Origin: an uncultured Flavobacteriaceae bacterium
Lineage (GTDB): Bacteria > Bacteroidota > Bacteroidia > Flavobacteriales > Flavobacteriaceae
Direction: 5' to 3'
Length of the DNA: 33,835 nucleotides
NCBI GenBank assembly: GCA_938010765.1
Contig: CALLVX010000121.1
Location: forward strand, 1 to 33,835
This document shows, piece by piece, positions 1 to 6,356 of the stretch. The translations under genes and the position numbers were made by a program. Position 1 is the stretch's first letter. Each line of letters starts with the position of its first letter. The notes under the pieces were generated by a model that saw nothing but the letters and a program-made list of their open reading frames with translations, did no database searches and was not told where the DNA came from.

Positions 1-695
1 TGCTTACCAGTGATTGCAAGGACCAGACGAAGGAAATTGAATTTTTTAAGGAAATTAAACAAATACCGTTATCCAATTTGATTTACTTTTCAGATATACG
101 GTCATTTGAAGCTCAATTTCCTAAAGGGAACAAAACCATCCAAAAACAAACTATACTTAAGAAATTAAATAAGCTGAATCGGTTTTTTTCTGTTAATATG
201 GATTTTAACCAATATATAGAGCAGGGGAGAATGTACTTGGACGACCGCTATTTTACCAGAGCTTATTTTAATAAATTTAATGTTACCACATCAAAGTACT
301 ATTATCGTGACCCCGATTTTAGTACCTCACACGATTTATTATTAGCGAAACTTTTAGCGAATAAAAGGTTCATTACTTATCTAGAGGAACGATTAAAAAA
401 CTTGAATCGTCGTAATGGTTCAAAAGTAAATAATGTATTAAAAGGCTTTAAATGGACATCCTCAAAAGCGGCATTGGTCGAACTTATCTATGCACTTAAT
501 CATACAAGGTCAATTAACAATGGTAACATTGAGTTAAAGGAAATTGTTACGCGGTTTCAAGAGATTTTTGATTTTGATTTGAAAGATTTCTACAAAACGT
601 ACTCAGAGATTAAAGCTAGAAAAAAGAGCCGAACCAAGTTTTTAGATGAGCTTTCGGCAAGTTTATTATTCCGAATGGATAAAGAGGATATTTGA
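1..695 (+). CDS. rteC: RteC family protein, 5' end outside the window
   Basis: Coding frame is open from base 3 to the TGA at 693-695, so the gene begins before the window; an internal TTG at 78 is probably not the start. About 230 residues are visible. Family recognition rests on the block YLDDRYFTR, then DPDFSTSHD, LLAKLLAN, the WTSSKAALVELIYAL segment, and the C-terminal RTKFLDEL...RMD. RteC proteins are cytoplasmic regulators of Bacteroidota conjugative transposons; in CTnDOT, RteC activates excision genes. Position fits: about 200 bases downstream lies a tRNA-like attachment-site remnant, so the gene sits at the inner edge of an integrated element that extends to the left. Usual length is somewhat larger than what is visible, so perhaps 50 residues are missing. 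Recognition is strong; the role in this element is inferred. Confidence 0.85.
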   Translation, partial: LTSDCKDQTKEIEFFKEIKQIPLSNLIYFSDIRSFEAQFPKGNKTIQKQTILKKLNKLNRFFSVNMDFNQYIEQGRMYLDDRYFTRAYFNKFNVTTSKYYYRDPDFSTSHDLLLAKLLANKRFITYLEERLKNLNRRNGSKVNNVLKGFKWTSSKAALVELIYALNHTRSINNGNIELKEIVTRFQEIFDFDLKDFYKTYSEIKARKKSRTKFLDELSASLLFRMDKEDI

Positions 696-761
696 TTATT
701 TATTATACTTTTTTAAGCACTGAAAACCTTTGAATTGTATTGAATTTATTGAAGTTTTAAG

Positions 762-792
762 TTGTATCTCGTTTCTGGTTTGCATATCTTTG
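762..792 (+). promoter_or_regulatory. Promoter-like element reading out of the mobile element
   Basis: TATCTTTG at 785-792 fits the Bacteroidota -7 consensus TAnnTTTG exactly, and a TTG at 762-764 lies 20 bases upstream, near the expected -33 spacing. No gene follows before the terminator at 942-973. A transcript from here would be a short RNA across the attachment site, or, after circularisation of the element, would read into its other end. Sequence match only. Confidence 0.35.
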
Positions 793-825
793 TACCAGAA
801 TTTAACACAAGTTAAATCAACTAAA

Positions 826-844
826 TCGGGAACGATTCGGGAAC
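826..844 (+). repeat. TCGGGAAC direct repeat pair near the element end
   Basis: TCGGGAAC occurs at 826-833 and again at 837-844, an 11-base period of about one helical turn. It lies 50 bases inside the tRNA-like attachment fragment. Spaced direct repeats there are what tyrosine-integrase arm-type sites look like, but no protein-binding evidence exists. Confidence 0.3.
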
Positions 845-893
845 AAGATTTTAAAAAACACCCTAAGGTTCTGGTTTTGAAGGAATACGGTGA

Positions 894-921
894 GTAGGTT
901 GTCATCCTGCCACCCCGACGA
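894..921 (+). other. tRNA-Pro 3'-end remnant, probable attachment site
   Basis: GTAGG (894-898), a seven-base loop (899-905) and CCTGC (906-910) can fold as a T arm. They are followed by CACCCCG (911-917) and A918, which match the 3' half of the acceptor stem and discriminator of a bacterial tRNA-Pro (CGGGGTG at the 5' side). No 5' half of a tRNA is present upstream. The loop TTGTCAT departs from the canonical TTCRANY, so this is not a functional gene. A 3'-end tRNA fragment between an rteC gene and a terminator is the layout expected at the distal end of an element integrated in a tRNA gene. The identity as Pro is a pattern judgement. Confidence 0.5.
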
Positions 922-941
922 ACCGCTTTTCAGCGGAACAC

Positions 942-973
942 AAACCCTGCTAATCTATTGATTGGCAGGGTTT
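942..973 (+). terminator. Strong rho-independent terminator after the att remnant
   Basis: Bases 942-954 pair with 961-973 (a core of AAACCCTGC with GCAGGGTTT, extended by TAAT/ATTG with one G-T pair) around a six-base loop, followed by Ts to 975. A smaller hairpin, CCGCT/AGCGG at 923-936, precedes it. This is probably the original terminator of the tRNA gene into which the element integrated. Confidence 0.75.
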
Positions 974-975
974 TT

Positions 976-1346
976 CATTTTCCTTGCATTCATATGATAT
1001 CATCTAAAACCACCTTTCTGGTGTGCAATACGGTGTACAAAGCGGTACGCATTTTGTTGTAATTTGAAGCAGTATTAAGGCCATTTCGATGCAGTTTTTA
1101 GTAAAGATTATTTCACAAAAAAGGCATGTAAAATACTTATAAAAAGCACATTATTAGTAATCTTCTTCAAAAGGAAAAAACGGAACGACCGGACTAAATA
1201 GGATATCTATGTTCGGATAATCGTACATAAGGAACGGGCAGATTTGAGTATTAAACGGGGCATAGTAAATAAAAGCTAACGGAAAATGAAATATGTAGTC
1301 TTACACTAGGTGCGGTATACATGCCTTTATTTATGGCCTTAGAGCA
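976..1346. other. Non-coding stretch, no gene recognised
   Basis: AT-rich, with stops in all plus frames. The frame of the next gene is open only back to 1299, and that extension has no ATG. A seven-codon frame starts with ATG at 1286, out of phase with the next gene. I looked for decayed pieces of the missing 5' half of the downstream gene and recognised none. Confidence 0.5.
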
Positions 1347-2792
1347 TTGACAGACTATTTGAACAAGTTCGAAGTAATCACAGGAACTCAGAAGGCCGAT
1401 AAATTTCATATCACTAGGCACTCAAACGGTAAAACAACGATTAAGATCGATCGCAAAGACCTAGGGCTTCTCAACCGCACTTTTAGTCGGGATATAACTA
1501 AAGAAATATGGGTGTATGGTCTTGACGGAAAAGATACCTTTTTAGTAGACGGTTCAGGTGATGACTTGATAAAAATTCGTATCGTCGGAGGTAAAAAGAA
1601 CGATATTTATGACTTTAAGAATACTAGAAAGGTAAAATTATACGATTACAAGAGCAAAGAAAATACGGTTGTAAATAGGGCATCAAAAAAATGGTTGGTA
1701 GATGATTATAGTCTTAATAATTATGATCAAAGAAAAGTAAAACATAGCCTTAACCAATTGCTGCCATTGCTTTCGTTCAACCCGGACGATGGCTTAAGAA
1801 TAGGAGTGCTTAGCAATCATACCTATTATGGAATGCAACGTAACCCGTTTACCTATAAGCACAGTATCAATGCTGCCTATTATACAAGTACTTCTGGTTT
1901 TGGTTTTTCGTACAAGGGTGAATTCGCCAATATTTTCCACAACTGGAATTTTGGGATAGAAGGCGCATACACCAGTCCCAGTTTTGCAGAGAATTTTTTC
2001 GGATTTGGCAACGATACGACCTACGACAAAGATGAGGTAGAACTTGATTTCAATAGAACAAGGGTCAGTAAGGCCAGTGCTGCCATTTCTTTGAATTTTA
2101 GAGGTGAAAATGGAGGACATTTTAAATTCGCTCCATTGGTAGAATCTTTTGAAGTCGAAAATACCGAAGACCGTTTTGTCAATAGTTTGCCAAGCAATGA
2201 TTTTGTGTTCGAACGGCAAACATACGCCGGGGCTGAAGTGAGTTACTTTTTCAAAAATTACGATAACATAGCTTTTCCTACCTTAGGGGTAGATTTTGGT
2301 CTTATTCTCGGCTATAAGGCCAATATTGACAATACCGAGGCAGAAAATAGTTTTGCTTATTTACAGCCCCATTTGGCCATAGACCATAAAATCACAAAAA
2401 AAGGGAACTTGGTATTTGCCACTAAACTAGGTGGGGCAATACTGTTGGGAGATGACTTCGAATTTTACCATGGAGCGCGAATAGGCGGTAACAATGGCTT
2501 GCGGGGATTCAGGAACGAGCGGTTTACCGGTAAAAGCTCTTTTTATCAAAATACCGATCTACGTCTTTCTCTAGGGGGATTAAAAACCAGTGTCATTCCG
2601 ATTAGATTCGGACTCACGGGAAGCTTTGATCATGGTCGCGTCTGGGTAGAAAATGATACTTCGAACCAGTGGCATAATTCGATCGGAGGTTCTATTTGGT
2701 TGACAGGTGCCGATGCCTTTACCATGAACTTCGGATATTATACCAGTGATGATGGTGGCCGAATCGTACTTACGCTCGGTTTTGGCTTTTAG
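1347..2792 (+). CDS. Outer-membrane barrel part of a metallophosphoesterase/Omp85-like protein, probably 5'-truncated
   Basis: The 481 residues from a TTG codon resemble the C-terminal half of large (roughly 1200-residue) Bacteroidota proteins that join an N-terminal calcineurin-like phosphoesterase to a surface-antigen (BamA-like) barrel. Visible family features are the linker around ITGTQKADKFHI, GGKKNDIYDF, NPDDGLRIGV, FFGFGNDT, the GGNNGLRGFR block typical of Omp85 barrels, and a C-terminal TLGFGF ending in Phe, as an outer-membrane beta-signal. There is no signal peptide and no ATG start: the frame opens at 1299 without one. The phosphoesterase half is absent, so the gene is probably a fragment and may not be exported. 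Its closeness to the mobile-element end suggests a deletion linked to integration, which is inference. Confidence 0.6.
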   Translation: MTDYLNKFEVITGTQKADKFHITRHSNGKTTIKIDRKDLGLLNRTFSRDITKEIWVYGLDGKDTFLVDGSGDDLIKIRIVGGKKNDIYDFKNTRKVKLYDYKSKENTVVNRASKKWLVDDYSLNNYDQRKVKHSLNQLLPLLSFNPDDGLRIGVLSNHTYYGMQRNPFTYKHSINAAYYTSTSGFGFSYKGEFANIFHNWNFGIEGAYTSPSFAENFFGFGNDTTYDKDEVELDFNRTRVSKASAAISLNFRGENGGHFKFAPLVESFEVENTEDRFVNSLPSNDFVFERQTYAGAEVSYFFKNYDNIAFPTLGVDFGLILGYKANIDNTEAENSFAYLQPHLAIDHKITKKGNLVFATKLGGAILLGDDFEFYHGARIGGNNGLRGFRNERFTGKSSFYQNTDLRLSLGGLKTSVIPIRFGLTGSFDHGRVWVENDTSNQWHNSIGGSIWLTGADAFTMNFGYYTSDDGGRIVLTLGFGF

Positions 2793-2940
2793 GTATGGAG
2801 ACTATTACCTTCTAAAAGAATCAATTTTAAGGATACGAGATGCAGACTATTAAAAATAAAGAGTAACAATAACAAATAACACATGAAATGGGCCATACCA
2901 ATTTTTGATACCACCCGAGATGTTTAATGGCGAATTACAT

Positions 2941-2960
2941 CCGCCTGCCGGGCGGGTAGG
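2941..2960. repeat. GC-rich imperfect palindrome
   Basis: A CCTGCC / GGTAGG pairing (one G-T) lies in an AT-rich leader 35 bases before the next start codon. Such short GC-rich palindromes recur between genes in flavobacterial genomes. It could affect the mRNA leader of the following gene; no function is shown. Confidence 0.35.
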
Positions 2961-2994
2961 TCTGACCTATGTAAAAATAATAAAATTTAAATAG

Positions 2995-4605
2995 ATGAAA
3001 AAACCAATTGCAGTAGCAACTATAGAATCTTTAGAAAATAAGAAACCGGCACATGCTTTGGTAAATGGCTTGGACTTGGTTATTGTAAAATATGATGACA
3101 CTATCTCGGTACTCTATGGTAGATGTCTGCACCGCGGTGCGTTAATGGCAGACGGTCATATAGAGGGGCACAATCTTATTTGTGGAGTACACGGTTGGGA
3201 TTATAGATATGATACCGGGGTCTCCGAGTATAATAATAATGAAGTACTTCATAAGTTTTCTACGAAAGTAGATGGTCATGAATTATTCGTAGATGAGGTT
3301 GAAATTGATGCCTATTTAGAAAAACATGCCCAACCCTTCAATCGAGATGAATATCTGGGAGCGTATGCCGATACCCATCCTGAAGATACTGAACCTTATA
3401 CCGGGTATATTAAAGAACTTTCCAAAAATGGACTTAAAAATATAGGTCATCACGGGTTTTCTGCATCCATGGGAGTGGATAGAAATACACTTCCCAAATG
3501 GAACGACATCCAGTTTTTACCTGCTCAATTGGCATCAAGGCCTTTGCTAGACCATGAGGAAGTAGCTACGAAGGTGGTTATTGGTCCCAGAGCCAAAAAA
3601 CCCATGGAACTCGATATCCCGCTATTTGTAAGTGATATGAGTTTTGGTGCATTGTCTAAAGAGGCGAAAATAGCTTTGTCGCGAGGAGCCGAACTAGCAG
3701 GTACAGGTATCTGTTCGGGTGAAGGTGGAATGTTGCTAGAGGAACAGGCAAGCAACAGCAAGTACTTTTATGAATTGGCTTCTGCTCAATTTGGCTTTAG
3801 TTGGGATAAACTTGATAATGTTCAGGCTTTTCATTTTAAGGGAGGACAAGGTGCGAAAACAGGTACCGGTGGTCACCTGCCGGGAAGTAAAGTAAGCAAA
3901 GAGATAGCCGAAGTACGAGGTCTTAAAGAAGGAGAAACGGCAATCTCCCCCGCGGCCAATCCTAATTTCCATACCGCACAAGATTTCAAGGATTTTGGTG
4001 ATAAGGTACGGGAACGAACCGGGGGTATCCCCATAGGATTCAAAATTGCGGCGAGCCATATCGAAAAGGACATTCAATTTGCCCTAGATGTAGGGGTCGA
4101 TTACATTATTTTAGATGGACGTGGTGGAGGAACGGGCTCGGCACCTACCATTTTAAGAGATCACATCAATGTGCCTACAATACCTGCCTTGGCACGTGCA
4201 AGAAAATATTTGAACAAAGTAGGCGCGACCGATATTACGTTGGTAATTACGGGCGGATTACGGGTTGCGGAAGATTTTTCAAAAGCCTTGATGTTGGGAG
4301 CTGATGCCATTGCCGTTTCGAATTCCGCATTACAGGCCATTGGGTGCCTAGGAATGCGCGCTTGTGGTAGCAACAACTGCCCTGTAGGTATTGCCACCCA
4401 AAAAGAATCGTTGCGTAGCCGATTGATTATCGAATCTTCAGCGCAGCAATTACATAATTTTTTTGATGCGACGAATAATTTGATACGAGTCGTTGCTAGA
4501 TCCTGTGGATACGATGATATCAGCAAATTCAATCATAACGATTTATCTACCTATGATTGGGAAATGCATAAGTTAACAGGTATTAATTACGGAGGAATTC
4601 AATGA
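2995..4605 (+). CDS. Rieske domain fused to a glutamate synthase (GltB-like) FMN/Fe-S domain
   Basis: The N-terminal ~110 residues form a Rieske [2Fe-2S] domain with ligands C44-L-H46 and C63-G-V-H66. From about residue 150 to 520 the protein matches the FMN-binding synthase domain of glutamate synthase-related proteins, with the GGQGAKTGTGGHLPG block, the ILDGRGGGTG stretch and a CX5CX4C cluster (C451, C457, C462) typical of the GltB [3Fe-4S] site. The amidotransferase domain and the C-terminal GXGXG domain of full GltB are absent, so it is not an ordinary glutamate synthase. No signal peptide; cytoplasmic. Start ATG at 2995. Its stop overlaps the next gene by ATGA, suggesting translational coupling. 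Electrons could pass from Rieske to Fe-S/FMN; the substrate is unknown. Confidence 0.85.
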   Translation: MKKPIAVATIESLENKKPAHALVNGLDLVIVKYDDTISVLYGRCLHRGALMADGHIEGHNLICGVHGWDYRYDTGVSEYNNNEVLHKFSTKVDGHELFVDEVEIDAYLEKHAQPFNRDEYLGAYADTHPEDTEPYTGYIKELSKNGLKNIGHHGFSASMGVDRNTLPKWNDIQFLPAQLASRPLLDHEEVATKVVIGPRAKKPMELDIPLFVSDMSFGALSKEAKIALSRGAELAGTGICSGEGGMLLEEQASNSKYFYELASAQFGFSWDKLDNVQAFHFKGGQGAKTGTGGHLPGSKVSKEIAEVRGLKEGETAISPAANPNFHTAQDFKDFGDKVRERTGGIPIGFKIAASHIEKDIQFALDVGVDYIILDGRGGGTGSAPTILRDHINVPTIPALARARKYLNKVGATDITLVITGGLRVAEDFSKALMLGADAIAVSNSALQAIGCLGMRACGSNNCPVGIATQKESLRSRLIIESSAQQLHNFFDATNNLIRVVARSCGYDDISKFNHNDLSTYDWEMHKLTGINYGGIQ

Positions 4606-5348
4606 AAACTATGGAAAAACATATGCACATGGCAGCACAATATTTGGCTGCGGCAGGAATAAATTTCGTACCTAAAGAAGCGGATGACAGTCATACCAAT
4701 CTAGGGTTTTCAATAGAAAAAAAGAGCATTGAAACGCATCCGCTCTCAGAAAATGGGGATATTCTTTCGTTGGATTATGAAAATTTTAGTTTGCGATGGA
4801 ACTCGCAAAATAATACCGAATCTTTATTATTGGACGGAACCACACATGAATCTGTAATACAGTGGCTTCAAGATATGTCACAAAGGTTTTTAGGCAAATC
4901 GTACTCTTATCGGTTTCATTATGACCTACCGTATAGGATAAATAGTGATTTTAAGTTCGAATTAGGAGATACCAAGCGATTAGCCGAACTATTACAATTA
5001 CGAATTCTTGCACAGTCTACATTTGAAGAAACGCTCGAATCAAATCAATTAGAATCGCCGATACGTGTTTGGCCGCACCATTTTGATAGTGGGGCTTATG
5101 CAAGTTTGAATGGGAATAGCGCTGTAGGTTTTGGTTTGGCAATTCCTGATAGCCTTAGTAACGAACACTACTTTTACATCAGCGGTTATAAAGGGCAGGC
5201 GGCGATACCTACCAGTGGCTTTTCGCTACTTTCAAAAGGAGAATGGAAAAACAACGGTTTTACGGGTGCCATACTTTCTGCTGAAACCACCGATCGGTCA
5301 ACAGCGATTTTATTTTTTAAGGAAGCTATTGAAAACTATAGGAAGTAA
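4602..5348 (+). CDS. Conserved hypothetical protein coupled to the Rieske-GltB enzyme
   Basis: 248 residues starting at the ATG that overlaps the upstream stop codon (ATGA). No signal peptide or membrane segment. The first ~15 residues carry several Met and His (HMHMAAQYLAAAGI). The middle has a YRFHYDLPYR segment, followed by RVWPHHFDSGAYASL and a HYFYISGY strand. The W-P-HHFD-G pattern reminds me of DUF5996-type proteins, but I am not sure. Given the overlap, it probably acts with the preceding oxidoreductase as partner or regulatory subunit. No gene follows for 1 kb, so this is the last gene of the unit. Confidence 0.6.
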   Translation: MKTMEKHMHMAAQYLAAAGINFVPKEADDSHTNLGFSIEKKSIETHPLSENGDILSLDYENFSLRWNSQNNTESLLLDGTTHESVIQWLQDMSQRFLGKSYSYRFHYDLPYRINSDFKFELGDTKRLAELLQLRILAQSTFEETLESNQLESPIRVWPHHFDSGAYASLNGNSAVGFGLAIPDSLSNEHYFYISGYKGQAAIPTSGFSLLSKGEWKNNGFTGAILSAETTDRSTAILFFKEAIENYRK

Positions 5349-5349
5349 C

Positions 5350-5440
5350 CCCCCGCTGTGCGAAGTTTGCAACTTCGTACCGTTGTGAGTAAGCGATAAG
5401 AGTGAGAAATACAGCGAAGTTACAAACTTCGCAGAGCCGG
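5350..5440. repeat. REP-like element, copy A (two palindromes)
   Basis: Begins CCCCCGCTG, then a palindrome CGAAGTT-TGC-AACTTCG at 5361-5377, a spacer, and a second perfect palindrome GCGAAGTT-ACA-AACTTCGC at 5414-5432. The two palindromes can also pair with each other. Bases 5350-5412 recur as copy B at 5531 with two differences. The layout resembles paired REP sequences (BIME type) mobilised by RAYT transposases; no transposase gene lies in the window. Confidence 0.6.
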
Positions 5441-5530
5441 GTTCTGGAGGTATGAAAATAACGATAACCACTACAGACCATGAAAAAAAAGAAAAAAGGG
5501 AAACTAGAATGGTATCCTTGTATATGTTAG

Positions 5531-5593
5531 CCCCCGCTGTACGAAGTTTGCAACTTCGTACCGTTGTGAGTAAGCAATAAGAGTGAGAAATAC
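5531..5593. repeat. REP-like element, copy B (lacks the right palindrome)
   Basis: 63 bases matching 5350-5412 with two differences (G to A after CCCCCGCTGT, and AAGCA for AAGCG). After the shared end at AATAC the sequence diverges, and the second palindrome of copy A is missing. A CCTGCC/GGCAGG stem (5634-5639 with 5652-5657) follows shortly downstream. Confidence 0.6.
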
Positions 5594-5796
5594 TGAGGCC
5601 GTACTAGGGATGAAGTTAAGCTACAAAAAAAAACCTGCCAATAAATATATCGGCAGGGGTTACTAGTTCCAATGGATGAGGTGTCTTAAAATAACTCGCA
5701 GGCCCTACGGCCCATCCTCCAAAAACAACATTTCGGTAAGTTGAATTTCTAGCAATGCCGAAGTATGCCCAATTTTGGTTTGTTAGAATCAAATAA

Positions 5797-5833
5797 CCCC
5801 CGCTACTGCTAGTTTTTAACTAGTGGCGTACCG
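5797..5833. repeat. REP-like element, third and divergent copy
   Basis: Same layout as copies A and B (CCCCCGCT prefix, short palindrome, TACCG suffix), but the palindrome core is different: CTAGTT-TTT-AACTAG. The different stem suggests a second subtype of the same repeat family. Confidence 0.45.
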
Positions 5834-5902
5834 AGTGTCTCGTCCTAAAAAAGTTTATATATTTATACTAAATCCTAAAATAAATTTGCAACTTATTCTT
5901 AG

Positions 5903-5935
5903 TCCTATCATTGGTTTACGATGATAGGATTTTTT
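5903..5935 (+). terminator. Orphan hairpin with T-tract
   Basis: A perfect nine-base stem, TCCTATCAT (5903-5911) with ATGATAGGA (5921-5929), is followed by six Ts. No gene ends upstream within 500 bases, so it could terminate an unannotated small RNA or be a remnant of a lost gene or insertion sequence. Confidence 0.45.
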
Positions 5936-6356
5936 ATATACTAGTGCTTCCATAATTTCTTTGGTTGGTAGGACTTGCTATGTCCAGTATATGAGGTGTC
6001 TTGTAATCACGCAGAAACCCGTACAGCCCTATCGGCTAAAGATATTGCCCTCTACTAAGGCCGCCTTGCTACCCTTTTGAAGCTTTGAAATGGGTCAATT
6101 AGGTGTATTTAAAGGATAATGCTTCAAATGTTGCAGCAAATTTTAAATAATTGCTATTTTTTGAAGTCTATAACTAATAATATAGCGATCTAGGATTTTT
6201 ATGTTCATAATTCATAAGAAAATAGATGAACGTTTTTTAATACATGAAATTCTGAAGAAAAATGCACTTGTAAACCGTGATATCCCATAATTTGAATTAT
6301 TTTGAAGAACTATCTGGTGATAGTTTTCAGAGTTTGACAATAGCCATGATCTCTTT

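Larger units (their letters stand above)
5441..6356. other. Long non-coding stretch upstream of the regulator
   Basis: Apart from the REP-like copies and the orphan hairpin, I see no gene. ATGAGGTGTCTT occurs at both 5676-5687 and 5991-6002, each followed by a loosely similar ACTCGCAG/CACGCAG stretch, so a second decayed repeat may be present. The last 300 bases are AT-rich leader for the gene at 6357; no clear TAnnTTTG box was found there. Confidence 0.45.

Noticed and set aside
696..905. Open minus-strand frame of about 69 codons beside rteC
   Set aside because: Composition and sequence show no family resemblance, and it spans the promoter-like, repeat and att region; probably chance.
1794..2219. 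141-codon antisense frame inside the barrel gene
   Set aside because: The plus-strand frame has clear outer-membrane protein features; the antisense frame looks like a shadow.
2883..2927. Mini-frame of 14 codons (MKWAIPIFDTTRDV) upstream of the Rieske-GltB gene
   Set aside because: A leader peptide is possible, but there is no stem pair or repeated codon run to suggest attenuation.
3736..4077. 113-codon antisense frame within the Rieske-GltB gene
   Set aside because: Opposite strand encodes well-conserved synthase motifs; no family match seen.
6281..6356. Possible promoter boxes just before the regulator gene
   Set aside because: TAATTTG and TATTTTG strings miss the TAnnTTTG pattern by one position and lack a -33 partner.
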